A stretch of DNA of 23,130 nucleotides from JAMXLO01 sp036494925 (GCA_036494925.1 DASXNR010000024.1:1-23130); one strand, 5' to 3'. Positions 1 to 8,431 are shown, counted from the first letter of the stretch. Notes: generated by a model from the sequence alone, not told the origin. Numbers and translations: made by a program.

Positions 1-268
1 CGAAATCCTCGGGTTCCAGCGTGAGACGCAACACACGTAGCGCGTCGCGAATCGGCTCGGCCATCTGCTGCGCCCGTGGTGTGGGCTGCATGCCGTCAGG
101 CGAACGGATGAACAGATCGTCATGCAGCATATGACGCAGGCGCGAGAGCGCATGACTGGTCGCCGGCTGGCTCAGTCCGAGCCGCCGGCCGGCGCGCGTG
201 AGATTGCGATCCTGCATCAGTGCATCGAACACGATCAATAGATTGAGATCGATCGCGCCCCAGTTCAC
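1..268 (-). CDS. LysR-family transcriptional regulator, N-terminal part (3' end outside window)
   Basis: The minus strand encodes the N-terminal winged helix-turn-helix of a LysR-type regulator and runs off the left edge of the window. The reading starts with an NWGAIDLNLLIVFDALMQ segment, followed by the classic helix-turn-helix AGRRLGLSQPATSHALSRLR and the wing HDDLFIRSPDGMQPTPRA. The N-terminus resembles the NodD-like branch. I chose the GTG at 268 because family members usually begin directly at this segment and a GAGG lies 9 nt upstream. An in-frame ATG at 355 (29 codons earlier) is possible, as is one at 334. The effector-binding domain is not visible, so no target or inducer can be inferred. 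It is transcribed in the same direction as the glycosyltransferase gene upstream of it, which ends at 438. A link to the polysaccharide cluster is possible but unproven. Confidence 0.88.
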   Translation of the reverse strand, partial: MNWGAIDLNLLIVFDALMQDRNLTRAGRRLGLSQPATSHALSRLRHMLHDDLFIRSPDGMQPTPRAQQMAEPIRDALRVLRLTLEPEDF

Positions 269-360
269 GGCATCGGACCTCGACGCTTCATCTCGACGGC
301 CGACCGCAAGTCCAGCATTGACTGCCTGAGGCATTGGCTCATCCCGGATCAGCATAGTCC

Positions 361-379
361 ACAACCGAGTGTGCGTCTT
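361..379 (+). repeat. 19-nt direct repeat, copy 1 (left edge of polysaccharide locus)
   Basis: ACAACCGAGTGTGCGTCTT occurs here. The same sequence minus one C recurs in the same orientation at 8533-8550. The two copies bracket the glycosyltransferase/gmd/rmd locus. Copy 1 lies in the gap between the regulator and the first glycosyltransferase gene. The match is seen directly; any role as an attachment site or transfer scar is inference. Confidence 0.45.
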
Positions 380-437
380 CGAAGTCGCCAGCGCCTCCCT
401 TTTTGCTGCGATGCAGCATTGCACCCCGGGCGGAGGG

Positions 438-1928
438 TCAGCCTGCTGCCGCAGCGGCGACCACCGGACAGCCGGCGGCCATGTCCGCGCAGTTCTCGGA
501 CCGGTCCGCCGGGAAGTGCGACAGTCCGCCAATCAGGGCATCAATTGTGGCAGACCAAGGTACCGGCTCGAACTCGCGTCGGATCCGTGTTTCCCATTCA
601 GCCAATTGCGTCCGGTCCTCAAGTATCTGACGGATCGCGGCATACCATCCATGCAGGTCCTCCGGGTCCTGATAGCGCGCCAGGTTGCCGCCCGCCTCCG
701 GCAAGGATGTACGATCGGAGATCAGGCATGGCTTGCCGAATGCCAGACTCTCCGTCACCGGAAGGCCCCAGCCTTCGAACAAGGACGGGTACACCGTGAA
801 CAGGCAGCCGCGATACAGCGAGGCGATCTCGGCGTCGGAGGCGTCCTCGATCAACACGAGCCGCCCGGAAAGGTATTCGGTGTTGACGATCTGCTGCATC
901 AGGTCATTCACCAACCAGCCTACGCGGCCGGCAAACACCAGCGTGGGCACCTGCTCGCGTGGCATTTCATCGAGCATCCGGCGCCAGATGCGGAACAACA
1001 GCTGGTGGTTCTTGCGCGCCTCGATGGTCGAAACAAACAGCACGTAGCTGCCCGGCGGCGGCTGACGGTCGCTACGAGCCGCATCATCGCCCGCGGCGTC
1101 GCTGCTCAGGCTGGTGCCGAGTGGAAGCGGCATCACCGCGCCCGGCAGCGCAACCCCGAGGTCGCGGGCATACGCGGTCACGTCCCCTGCCGTGGCCTGT
1201 GAAATGGCGAACACCGCGTCGCACAACGGAAGGAGATCATCGAACCAGGTGCGGAATGCATGTGCCAGATCGCGCTCGCACCACTCGGGGCAGCGCACGG
1301 TGACCAGGTCGTAGACCATCAGGCCGAACCGCAAGCCGTGCTTTTCACGCTGGGCGCGGATCAGCCTGGCGTATTCAGGATGCGACCAATGCGACCCAAG
1401 GGCGAGTACCACGTCACCACGGTTCGTCTGGCTGACGAAGTCGCCGCGATCGACATCAGCGCGGCCGGAGGTGGAAAGTCGCTTCGCCACCGAACGAGCA
1501 GCCGATACGGTGGTTCGCGCAAATTGCCACCAGGCGCGAAACGCCTGACCCTGCGACCTGAGCGCCTTGATCAGCGACGCACGCAGGGTGGGTGATAATC
1601 GGTGCAGCAAACCGCGCAGGAATCGCCGCTGACGCGCATAGGCAGACTGGGTCTCCCATTGCGCCGTGTCTGGCTGCCTCCCGGCCGCCAGACGATCGAA
1701 TACGGCTGCCACCTCGGGCCACGACACGATGTAGAAGGTGTTCCGGGCGGTGTTGTGACGGACGAAACGCACCAGTCCCGAATCGCCGTGCTGGGTGTGA
1801 AGCGAATGGTACAGTTGGTACGCCAGACGCTGGATCCCGCTCGGCCGGGAGTAATGAAGCGCGTACTCGAACAGGTCTTCGACATCAATCCAGACAGTCG
1901 TTGTCAACTTCCGAGGTCTCCATTGCAC
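438..1928 (-). CDS. GT-B glycosyltransferase, group 1 (GT4-like)
   Basis: This is a cytoplasmic GT-B glycosyltransferase of about 496 residues that would transfer a nucleotide-activated sugar, probably GDP-linked given the adjacent gmd/rmd, onto a growing surface polysaccharide. The N-terminal half has a VWIDVEDL strand, an RPSGIQRLAYQL segment and GLMVYDLVTVRCPEW. The C-terminal Rossmann half has the group-1 landmarks LFVSTIEARKNHQLL, VFAGRVGWLVNDL and the nucleotide-sugar-binding loop YPSLFEGWGLPVTESLAFGK, then SLPEAGG. It is clearly paralogous to the gene at 5341-6717, with the same order of motifs. The start is uncertain: GTG 1928 has an AGG 8 nt upstream, TTG 1934 is immediately before it, and TTG 1907 sits just before the conserved core. 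The acceptor and exact sugar cannot be read from sequence. No hydrophobic segment is evident. Confidence 0.85.
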   Translation of the reverse strand: MQWRPRKLTTTVWIDVEDLFEYALHYSRPSGIQRLAYQLYHSLHTQHGDSGLVRFVRHNTARNTFYIVSWPEVAAVFDRLAAGRQPDTAQWETQSAYARQRRFLRGLLHRLSPTLRASLIKALRSQGQAFRAWWQFARTTVSAARSVAKRLSTSGRADVDRGDFVSQTNRGDVVLALGSHWSHPEYARLIRAQREKHGLRFGLMVYDLVTVRCPEWCERDLAHAFRTWFDDLLPLCDAVFAISQATAGDVTAYARDLGVALPGAVMPLPLGTSLSSDAAGDDAARSDRQPPPGSYVLFVSTIEARKNHQLLFRIWRRMLDEMPREQVPTLVFAGRVGWLVNDLMQQIVNTEYLSGRLVLIEDASDAEIASLYRGCLFTVYPSLFEGWGLPVTESLAFGKPCLISDRTSLPEAGGNLARYQDPEDLHGWYAAIRQILEDRTQLAEWETRIRREFEPVPWSATIDALIGGLSHFPADRSENCADMAAGCPVVAAAAAG

Positions 1929-2029
1929 AGCCAAGGCCTGGATGCTTTCGCTTCGTTGTAGTGCCGCCGCCGACTCGTGATCAACATCTGGCTAGGCTGC
2001 CCCACGCGTCCTACGGTGCGGCACAGCCA

Positions 2030-3256
2030 ATGGCCGCGTCCGGATTTCATCCTCGCCTTGCGCATCGTCTCTGGCGCCAGCTGCCCGTCCGGCAGCGGCG
2101 TCGGATGCTGACCTGGGTCACGTCGCTGCTCGCGCCGGGAATCGACCGCACGCCACCGGCGGCCGCCGATGGCGTGGCGATCGCCGGCGAGGTGTCGCGT
2201 GCGTCGGGCCTGGGCGAAGCCGCACGGCTGATCTGCCGCGGCATGCAGCGGGCCGGCGTGCCGAACTGGACCATCGACGTCGGCAACCTGCTGCCGGCCC
2301 ACACCGCCGATTTTGCCGTCGCCTCGGAACTGCCGCCGCCGGGCGCGCCGCTGCTGCTGCATGTGAACGCGCCGCTGCTGCCGTGGGTGCTGTTCCGCCT
2401 GCCGCGCTCGCTGGTCCGCGGTCGGCGCGTTATCGGCTATTGGCTGTGGGAACTGCCGACGGTTCCGCCTGAATGGCGCGCCGGCGCGCGCTTCGTGCAT
2501 GAAGTCTGGGTTCCCTCGGACTTCGTTGCCGCCGCCGTCGAGCCGTTGCTGCCGGGACGGGTGCGGGTGGTGCCGTTGCCGCTGGCGATCGCCAGGCCCG
2601 AGCCGTCCGCCCTGGACCGCGTCGCCTTCGGCTTGCCGCGCGATGCCGTTGTGGTGCTGGTCTCGTTCAATCTCGCATCGTCGTTCGAACGCAAGAATCC
2701 GCTGGCGGCGATTACTGCGTTTCGCGCCGCGTTCGGTGAGCGGGGCGATCGCATCCTGTTGCTGAAGGTCGGCAATCACGCGCACGCTCCGGACGACTTC
2801 GCACGCATCCTCGATGCGGTCGGCGGCGCGTCGAACATCCGGCTGGAAACGCGGACATTTCCCACCGCCGACGTGCATGCGCTGACCGCCGCGTCGGACA
2901 TCGTGCTGTCACTGCATCGCAGCGAGGGCTTCGGGCTGGTGCTCGCCGAAGCCATGCTGTTGGGCAGGCCGGTGATCGCCACTGGCTGGTCGGGCAACAT
3001 GACCTTCATGGACGGCGACAGCGCCGCGCTGGTCGGCTATCGCCTGATCCCCGCGCAGGATCCGCGGCAGGTGTATGCCGGCGCGTCCTGGGCGGAGCCG
3101 GATCAGGCTGCGGCGGTCGCACACCTGCGCCGATTGGCCGACGACGCGAACGAACGAACCGCACTGGGTGCGAAGGGAGCAGCGATCGCGGCCGCGCGCC
3201 TCGGCATCGCACCGCTGATTGCGGCGCTGCGCGGCATCGGACTGAGCCTGCCGTAG
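2030..3256 (+). CDS. GT-B glycosyltransferase, group 1 (GT4-like), second type
   Basis: This predicted soluble GT-B glycosyltransferase of 408 residues belongs to a different subfamily from its neighbour at 438-1928. The N-terminal domain carries GEVSRASGLGEAARLICRGM and the IGYWLWELPTVPPEW stretch common in group-1 enzymes of exopolysaccharide clusters. The C-terminal domain has LVSFNLASSFERKNPLAA (donor-domain entry), LLLKVGN, the EX7E-like region LSLHRSEGFGLVLAEAMLLG and then PVIATGWSGNMTFMD. The ATG at 2030 is the first one clear of the divergent upstream gene. It has no good ribosome-binding site, and a GTG at 1961 in the same frame is an alternative. The stop lies 9 nt from the convergent stop of rmd. 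It probably adds one residue of a mannose- or rhamnose-containing repeat, but the linkage is unknown. Confidence 0.85.
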   Translation: MAASGFHPRLAHRLWRQLPVRQRRRMLTWVTSLLAPGIDRTPPAAADGVAIAGEVSRASGLGEAARLICRGMQRAGVPNWTIDVGNLLPAHTADFAVASELPPPGAPLLLHVNAPLLPWVLFRLPRSLVRGRRVIGYWLWELPTVPPEWRAGARFVHEVWVPSDFVAAAVEPLLPGRVRVVPLPLAIARPEPSALDRVAFGLPRDAVVVLVSFNLASSFERKNPLAAITAFRAAFGERGDRILLLKVGNHAHAPDDFARILDAVGGASNIRLETRTFPTADVHALTAASDIVLSLHRSEGFGLVLAEAMLLGRPVIATGWSGNMTFMDGDSAALVGYRLIPAQDPRQVYAGASWAEPDQAAAVAHLRRLADDANERTALGAKGAAIAAARLGIAPLIAALRGIGLSLP

Positions 3257-3265
3257 GGACAGCGA

Positions 3266-4192
3266 TCAGCCGGCTACGCGCGCGCGACAATCGGCCAGCA
3301 CGTCCGCAAGCGTCTGTCGCCACGGGATGGCCGGCGCCCAGCCAAGCAGCATGCGCGCGCGCCCGGCGTCGCCGCTCGCACTCAGGATCTCGGGGCCGCG
3401 CAGCCGCGCGGCATCGGTGGTGATCTCGGTATGCAGTTCGGCCAGGTCGAGCAATTCGCTGAGGATGTCGCCGATGCGACGTGGCACGCCGGAGGCGATG
3501 TTGAGGATCGTTGCCGGCGTCAGCTCCGCGCCGTGGCGCAGGCAGGCGATATAGGCGCCGCACACATCGCGCACGTCGAGGAAGTCGCGCCGGCTGTCGA
3601 GCCCGCCCACCCGCAGCGGTGACGTCTGGCGGCCGGTTTCGATCATGGCGATCTGGCGGGCAAACGCCGGTACGACGAAGTCGTCTGACTGGCCCGGTCC
3701 GGTGTGATTGAACGGGCGCAGACGCACGATGCGCAGGCCATCGTTCGCCATCGCGCCCAACGCCAGGTCGGCGGCAGCCTTGGTTGCCGCGTAGTCGTTC
3801 ATCGGCGCGAGCGTCGCGGTTTCGTCCAGCGGCCGGCCATCCGCGAACGATCTGCCGTAGATCTCCGCACTCGAGGCGAACAACAATCGGCAGCCGCGCA
3901 CATGGTCGAGTACGGCGCGTGCCAGGTTGAGCGTGCCGTGCAGGTTGACCTGCCAGGCGCGATCCGGGCTCTGCCTTGCGTCCGCGACCGTGGTGATCGC
4001 CGCAAGATGAATACAGGCATCGGGCCGCGCGTCGCGCACCATGTTGGAAACGGCGTCGCGATCGGTGACATCGACATGTTCCGCGAACACCTCGACGCCG
4101 GCGAACGATGCCTGCAACGCCGGCAGAAGATGACGGCCCACGAAGCCAGTTGCTCCTGTCACCAGGATGCGCCGCGGTTCCGCCGCTGCCAT
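3266..4192 (-). CDS. rmd: GDP-6-deoxy-D-mannose reductase-like NAD(P)-dependent epimerase/dehydratase
   Basis: This extended short-chain dehydrogenase of 308 residues reduces GDP-4-keto-6-deoxy-D-mannose to GDP-D-rhamnose. Visible are the nucleotide-binding loop VTGATGFVGRHL (11-22), DVTD near 41-44, the catalytic SSAE (107-110) and YAATK (Tyr134, Lys138), and RPFNHTGPGQSDDFVVPAFA (about 159-178). That last segment is typical of Rmd proteins. The start codon is one base after the gmd stop (TAACATG), so the two genes are translationally coupled and the enzymes act in sequence. A GDP-L-fucose synthase (Fcl) or a generic epimerase is the main alternative. The RPFNHTGPGQ block and the lack of an Fcl-like C-terminus favour Rmd. 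Biochemical specificity is inferred from family and context. Confidence 0.85.
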   Translation of the reverse strand: MAAAEPRRILVTGATGFVGRHLLPALQASFAGVEVFAEHVDVTDRDAVSNMVRDARPDACIHLAAITTVADARQSPDRAWQVNLHGTLNLARAVLDHVRGCRLLFASSAEIYGRSFADGRPLDETATLAPMNDYAATKAAADLALGAMANDGLRIVRLRPFNHTGPGQSDDFVVPAFARQIAMIETGRQTSPLRVGGLDSRRDFLDVRDVCGAYIACLRHGAELTPATILNIASGVPRRIGDILSELLDLAELHTEITTDAARLRGPEILSASGDAGRARMLLGWAPAIPWRQTLADVLADCRARVAG

Positions 4193-4193
4193 G

Positions 4194-5177
4194 TTACCTG
4201 CTCAGTTTGGTGCGATGCCGCGCCAGGTCGGCCTCGACCATCTCGCTCACCAGATCTTCCAGGACGATCGTCGGTTCCCAGTTGAGCTGCTGTCGCGCCT
4301 TGTCTGCATCGCCCAGCAGGAAGTCAACCTCCGCCGGACGCCTCAGATCAGCTCGCGTCACCACGTGATCGTGGTAATCGAGGCCGACACAGGAGAACGC
4401 GAGCTCGCAAAAGCCGCGCACGCTGGTGGTGCGTCCTGTTGCTACAACGTAATCATCCGGCTTGTCCTGCTGCATCATCAGCCACATCGCCCGCACGTAG
4501 TCCTTCGCGTGTCCCCAGTCCCGCCTTGCCTCGAGATTGCCCAGCGACAGCTCGCGCGCGAGGCCCAGCTTGATCCGCGCCACGCCATCGGTGATGCGCC
4601 GGGTGACGAACTCGATCCCGCGCAACGGGCTCTCATGGTTGAACAGAATCCCCGACGATGCGTGCATGCCGAACGATTCGCGGTAGTTGACGGTCATCCA
4701 ATGGGCGAACAGCTTGGCGACGGCATAGGGGCTGCGCGGATAGAACGGTGTGCGTTCGTTCTGTTGCGGCTCCTGCGCCTGGCCGAACATTTCCGATGAC
4801 GAGGCCTGGTAGAATCGCGCGCCAGGTCGAATCAGGCGCAGCGCTTCCAGCATGCCGACGGCACCCATTCCGGTCACCGTGCCGGTGAGCAGCGGCTGCT
4901 GCCACGAGGTCGCGACGAAACTCTGCGCGGCGAGGTTGTATACTTCGTCGGGCGCCACGTCGTGGACGACGCGTACCACGCTGGACAGATCGATCAGGTC
5001 GCCATCGCGCATTTCCACGTCGCGCTCGATGCCGAGCCACCGCAGGCGCTCGCCGATGACGTCGGCCGAGGCCGAACGGCGCAACAGGCCGACGACGCGA
5101 TAGCCCTTTTGCAGCAGAAACTGCGCCAGATAGGCGCCGTCCTGGCCGGTGGCGCCGGTGATGAGGGCAGTCGGCAT
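4194..5177 (-). CDS. gmd: GDP-mannose 4,6-dehydratase
   Basis: This converts GDP-D-mannose to GDP-4-keto-6-deoxy-D-mannose, the precursor of GDP-D-rhamnose, GDP-L-fucose and related deoxysugars. The 327-residue protein shows the N-terminal dinucleotide fold ITGATGQDGAYL (6-17), LLRRSAS, DGDLID (58-63), NLAAQSFV (81-88), the catalytic SSSEMFG (127-132, Glu129) and YAVAK (Tyr151, Lys155). GILFNHESPLRG (176-187) and RRDWGHAKDYV follow, and all are diagnostic of Gmd. An ATG also occurs at 5183, but the AGGAG at 5184-5188 abuts it directly and sits 6 nt from the ATG at 5177, so 5177 is the better start. The gene is followed after one base by rmd. No GDP-mannose synthesis gene (manB/manC) is in the window, so the substrate must come from elsewhere. 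Confidence 0.95.
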   Translation of the reverse strand: MPTALITGATGQDGAYLAQFLLQKGYRVVGLLRRSASADVIGERLRWLGIERDVEMRDGDLIDLSSVVRVVHDVAPDEVYNLAAQSFVATSWQQPLLTGTVTGMGAVGMLEALRLIRPGARFYQASSSEMFGQAQEPQQNERTPFYPRSPYAVAKLFAHWMTVNYRESFGMHASSGILFNHESPLRGIEFVTRRITDGVARIKLGLARELSLGNLEARRDWGHAKDYVRAMWLMMQQDKPDDYVVATGRTTSVRGFCELAFSCVGLDYHDHVVTRADLRRPAEVDFLLGDADKARQQLNWEPTIVLEDLVSEMVEADLARHRTKLSR

Positions 5178-5183
5178 CGTCAT

Positions 5184-5188
5184 CTCCT
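5184..5188 (-). promoter_or_regulatory. Ribosome-binding site deciding the gmd start
   Basis: On the minus strand AGGAG is followed immediately by ATGACGATG. It sits 0 nt from the first ATG and 6 nt from the second, so it supports initiation at 5177. Confidence 0.7.
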
Positions 5189-5340
5189 GTACATGGCCGA
5201 ACCCACGTCGTTCCTGTCGTCTGGCGACGGCTCGGCGTGAACTGCATTATCCTCCCCGGATGCCGCCGTGGGTCCGCCAAACCAAGGTTATTGTCAAGGC
5301 CTTGCGCGGTCACCCACGCCACACTGGCCGCGACTTTGCT

Positions 5341-6717
5341 ATGCTTCGCCACGCTATGCAGCGCCTGATCCTGGACATCTCCACCATCGCCCGTTGGACC
5401 GGTCCGCCGGTCGGCATAGTACGGGTGGAGTTCGAACTCGCACAGCACGTCATACGCCGCCGTCCCGACGTGCTGCTGACATTCTACGATCCGGTCACCG
5501 AAAGCCTGCGCGCGCTGGAACTCGCATGGCAGGAGATTGTGCTGGGACTTGATGGTGCCGTCGACACCGTCGGCATCGACTTCCGTCGGCACCGTGCGCG
5601 CTGGCGCAATCTGCTGTCGTTCCGCTATCCCGCGATCATGCGTCTCGAGCGTCATCGGCTGATCGGCTCGGCGATGACGCAGGCTGCGGCCGGCGCCATG
5701 CAGGCGTTGGCACTCGGTTCCTCTGGACGACGTGCGCCGTTTGCCGACCGGTTCGGCCGGCGCCTCGCGAACGTGCCGTATGATCTCGCCCTCGGTCCGC
5801 AGGTACAGCCAGACCCGGACGACACTTTGCTCTCAGCCGGATCGGATTGGCTGCACAAGGGCACGGCCATGCTGTCGCTACAGCGCCGTCACGGATTCCG
5901 CATGGCCGTGATGTGCTACGACCTGTTGCCGCTATTGCATCCCGAATTCTTCCCCGCCGAGGAACTGCCCCGGTTCCGCACCTACTGGGACGCGACGCTG
6001 CAGGCTGATGTGCGCATCCTGTGCAATTCGTTCTGCGTGGCGCAGGACGTGCGGACCTATGCGGCGGCCCACAGGCTCGGGAACCCGGCCACAACAATTG
6101 TGCCGCTGGCCGCTTCCCCGCCGCCGCAGGGCGCCTTGCCAGCGCTGCGCTCGCCATTGCAGGCAGGCCGGTTCGCGCTGTTCGTCAGCACACTGGAACC
6201 GCGCAAGGGCCACGCCATGCTGCTCGAGGCCTGGCGCAGACTGCTGCAGCGCGGCGTGCCGCAGCGGGCCGACTTCCGGATGCTGTTCGTCGGCCGCACG
6301 GGCTGGATGATGGAGGACATGGTGCGGCAACTGGAGCACGACGGCCGGCGAGACCCATACGCAGCGCTGCATTGGGAAGGCGTCGACGACCTGGATCTGG
6401 CGCGGCTGTATCGGGATTGTGCCTTCTGCCTCTACCCGTCCCGCTACGAGGGCTTCGGCCTGCCGATCGTCGAGGCGTTCATGCGCGGCAAGGCGGTGAT
6501 CGCATCGACCGGCGGCGCGGTGCCGGAGACCGTGCACGGCTTGTCGCCCTGCCTCGATCCGCGCGACGTCGATGCATGGACCGACCTGCTGGGCGAATGG
6601 ATCGAGCGCCCGGAGGCCCATGCGGCATGGGAGGCACGAATCCGCAGTGATTTCCGACCCCGGGAATGGCCCGAGGTGGCGGACCAGATCATGGCGGCGG
6701 CATTTGCTCCCGCATGA
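5341..6717 (+). CDS. GT-B glycosyltransferase, group 1 (GT4-like), paralogue of the 438-1928 gene
   Basis: This GT-B glycosyltransferase of about 458 residues begins MLRHAMQRLILDIST. Its motifs match the gene at 438-1928 one for one: PPVGIVRVEFEL against RPSGIQRLAYQL, MCYDLLPLLHPEFF against MVYDLVTVRCPEW, LFVSTLEPRKGHAMLL against LFVSTIEARKNHQLL, LFVGRTGWMMEDM against VFAGRVGWLVNDL, and YPSRYEGFGLPIVEAFMRGK in the donor loop. The two are therefore likely to use the same type of sugar donor with different acceptors. The start is uncertain: ATGs occur at 5260, 5341 and 5356 and none has a good ribosome-binding site. I prefer 5341, just upstream of the conserved LILDIS strand. The last 29 nt overlap the tail of the convergent gene that ends at 6689. 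Confidence 0.85.
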   Translation: MLRHAMQRLILDISTIARWTGPPVGIVRVEFELAQHVIRRRPDVLLTFYDPVTESLRALELAWQEIVLGLDGAVDTVGIDFRRHRARWRNLLSFRYPAIMRLERHRLIGSAMTQAAAGAMQALALGSSGRRAPFADRFGRRLANVPYDLALGPQVQPDPDDTLLSAGSDWLHKGTAMLSLQRRHGFRMAVMCYDLLPLLHPEFFPAEELPRFRTYWDATLQADVRILCNSFCVAQDVRTYAAAHRLGNPATTIVPLAASPPPQGALPALRSPLQAGRFALFVSTLEPRKGHAMLLEAWRRLLQRGVPQRADFRMLFVGRTGWMMEDMVRQLEHDGRRDPYAALHWEGVDDLDLARLYRDCAFCLYPSRYEGFGLPIVEAFMRGKAVIASTGGAVPETVHGLSPCLDPRDVDAWTDLLGEWIERPEAHAAWEARIRSDFRPREWPEVADQIMAAAFAPA

Positions 6718-7666
6718 GGCCGGCGGCCATCTGCAGCAGCAGCGCGTGCAGCCGGGTGCGTGGGCGCAGACCATCCTGGGCGCACAGCAGACGCACTGCC
6801 TCCCGCGCCGCCGATGGCTGGCGCATCCGAACAGCACGTTTGGCCGCGCCCAACGCGCCGGCGATGAGCCTGGCCCGTATTTCGGCCTCGGTGGCACCAG
6901 CCGACACCAGCCACGCACTGTCCGCGGGCACCACGCCGGCCGGGTCCGGCCTGCCCTGGCGGCGCACGCTGGCAGCGACCTGGGCCCCGAATTCGGCGAT
7001 GATCCGCTGCTCCAGGACGCTGCGGCTGATCTGCCCCGGGTGCTCACGGTAGTCCAGCAGCGGCTGCGGCACGGCATATAGCGGGTGATGCTCGGACAGT
7101 CGCAGCCAAAGATCGTAGTCCTCGGCGTGCCGGAAGGCGTCCCGGTACCCGCCGGCAGCGATCACCGCCTGGCGCCGCAGCAGCATGGTCGGATGCGCCA
7201 GGCAATTGTGTCGCACCAGGGCCGCGGCGATGGCGCCAGGATCGGTCGGCGGCCGCACGATCCGGCGCGGCCGGCCGTTCTGATCGATGATCCGCCAGGC
7301 GCTGCCGATGCCGGCCGCCGCGGGATGTGCAGCGGCGGCGGACAGCTGCACTTCCAGCCGATCCGGCGAGGCAACGTCATCGGCATCCATCCGCGCCACC
7401 CACGCCGTGCGCGCCTCCTGCATGCCCAGGTTGAGCGCCGCCACGAGGCCTCGCTGCGGGAGCGTGAGCACCCTGATCCTGGCATCCCCTGCCGCATACC
7501 GTCCCAGTGCGCGTGGCGTATCGTCAGTGGACCCGTCGTCGCAGACGATGAACTCGAACGTCCGCAGGGATTGCGTCAGGATGCTGGCCACGGCGGCTTC
7601 CAGGTATCGGCCGCCGTTGCGTACCGGCATCAGCACCGTGACGTCGGGATCGGTCCGCGCATCCAT
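6689..7666 (-). CDS. GT-A glycosyltransferase, family 2-like
   Basis: This family-2 glycosyltransferase of 325 residues has the standard GT-A order: VTVLMPVRNGGRYLEAAVAS (9-28), FIVCDDGSTDDT (39-50), the metal-binding DADD (94-97), an AHPTMLLRR segment and HAEDYDLWLRL acting as the ED-type catalytic region. Alternating small residues and Arg follow in the C-terminal tail. No transmembrane segment is evident, so it is probably a soluble or peripheral cytoplasmic enzyme adding one sugar. The ATG at 7666 starts two residue blocks before the conserved strand. The next gene starts divergently only 18 bp away, leaving no room for two independent promoters unless one lies inside a coding region. The 3' end overlaps the convergent glycosyltransferase by 29 nt. 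Donor and acceptor are unknown. Confidence 0.85.
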   Translation of the reverse strand: MDARTDPDVTVLMPVRNGGRYLEAAVASILTQSLRTFEFIVCDDGSTDDTPRALGRYAAGDARIRVLTLPQRGLVAALNLGMQEARTAWVARMDADDVASPDRLEVQLSAAAAHPAAAGIGSAWRIIDQNGRPRRIVRPPTDPGAIAAALVRHNCLAHPTMLLRRQAVIAAGGYRDAFRHAEDYDLWLRLSEHHPLYAVPQPLLDYREHPGQISRSVLEQRIIAEFGAQVAASVRRQGRPDPAGVVPADSAWLVSAGATEAEIRARLIAGALGAAKRAVRMRQPSAAREAVRLLCAQDGLRPRTRLHALLLQMAAGLMREQMPPP

Positions 7667-7684
7667 GGCGGCGACGCATAGCGC

Positions 7685-8431
7685 ATGAAGCGGCGTCCGG
7701 TCAGCATCGTCACCGTCACACGCGACGGACTGTTCTTCACCCGGCTGCTGGTCGAGCGCGTGCGTCAGACGGTTAGCGAGCGGGACTACGAGATCATCGT
7801 CGTGGACCAGCGCAGCCGCGATGGAACGCGAGCCTGGGCGCGGGCACAGCCGGACGTCAGGCTGCTGCGCCACCGGCACTGGTTCCGGCGTGGCCATGGT
7901 CACGGCGAGGCAGCCGAGGCCGGGGTGCGCGCAGCCCACCACGCGCATATCGTTCTGTTGGACTCCGACGCACACCCGGTCAGCGCGGATTGGCTGGAGA
8001 ACAGCGTCGACCGGCTCGACGATGCGCATCCTCTCGCCGGCGCGATTTTCCGCAGCCCGCACCATGGCAATCCGCATGGCTGGTACATTCATCCGCACTT
8101 CATGGCGTTCCGTCGAAGCGACCTGGGCGGGCTGATCGTCCTGCGCAAGCTGCGCGGCGAGTCCACCGACACCGGCGAGGAGGCCACTATCCGCGTCCTC
8201 GCGGCGGGCCGCGAGGTTGTCGGCCACGAGATCGCGTTCTGCGACCGCTTCGACGTGGGCCATCCCCGCGTGCCGACCGTGGCCGGCGGCGTATTCCACG
8301 CATGGTACGTGTCACGTCTGCTGCACGCCGAGACCGAGGTGATACGGGAAACCGCCGGCCTGGTCTCGCGGGCCGGCTATCTCGAGCCGCTTCAGGCGCG
8401 CCTCCGCGCGGCCTACGGATTGGGCGAGTGA
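7685..8431 (+). CDS. GT2-like glycosyltransferase, short divergent form
   Basis: This 248-residue protein with a GT-A fold signature begins RPVSIVTVTRDGLFFTRLLV. It continues with YEIIVVDQRSRDGT (35-48), a diverged version of the DDGSxDGT motif, and IVLLDSDAHPVSADW (89-103), where DSD (93-95) would be the metal-binding DXD. The C-terminal half contains FMAFRRSDL, a TGEEAT stretch and many His residues (for example HHGNPHGWYIHPHF). The usual GT2 ED motif is not obvious, although the TGEEAT stretch could supply it. It is shorter than its neighbour and more diverged. It begins 18 bp from the divergent GT2 gene, and its transcript would run into the terminator at 8511-8553. The function is inferred from fold motifs and context; the sugar is unknown. 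Confidence 0.75.
   Translation: MKRRPVSIVTVTRDGLFFTRLLVERVRQTVSERDYEIIVVDQRSRDGTRAWARAQPDVRLLRHRHWFRRGHGHGEAAEAGVRAAHHAHIVLLDSDAHPVSADWLENSVDRLDDAHPLAGAIFRSPHHGNPHGWYIHPHFMAFRRSDLGGLIVLRKLRGESTDTGEEATIRVLAAGREVVGHEIAFCDRFDVGHPRVPTVAGGVFHAWYVSRLLHAETEVIRETAGLVSRAGYLEPLQARLRAAYGLGE

Noticed and set aside
404..418. TGCTGC-GAT-GCAGCA hairpin as terminator of the first glycosyltransferase gene
   Set aside because: The T-run lies on the wrong side for the minus-strand transcript and the stem is only 6 bp.
1592..2029. N-terminal extension of the glycosyltransferase at 2030
   Set aside because: The extension overlaps the divergent glycosyltransferase gene and has no conserved features. Homology-like sequence begins only after about 2030.
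3266..4192. GDP-L-fucose synthase instead of GDP-D-rhamnose reductase
   Set aside because: The RPFNHTGPGQSDDFVVPAFA segment and overall length fit Rmd. I could not run an alignment, so this is a judgement from motifs.
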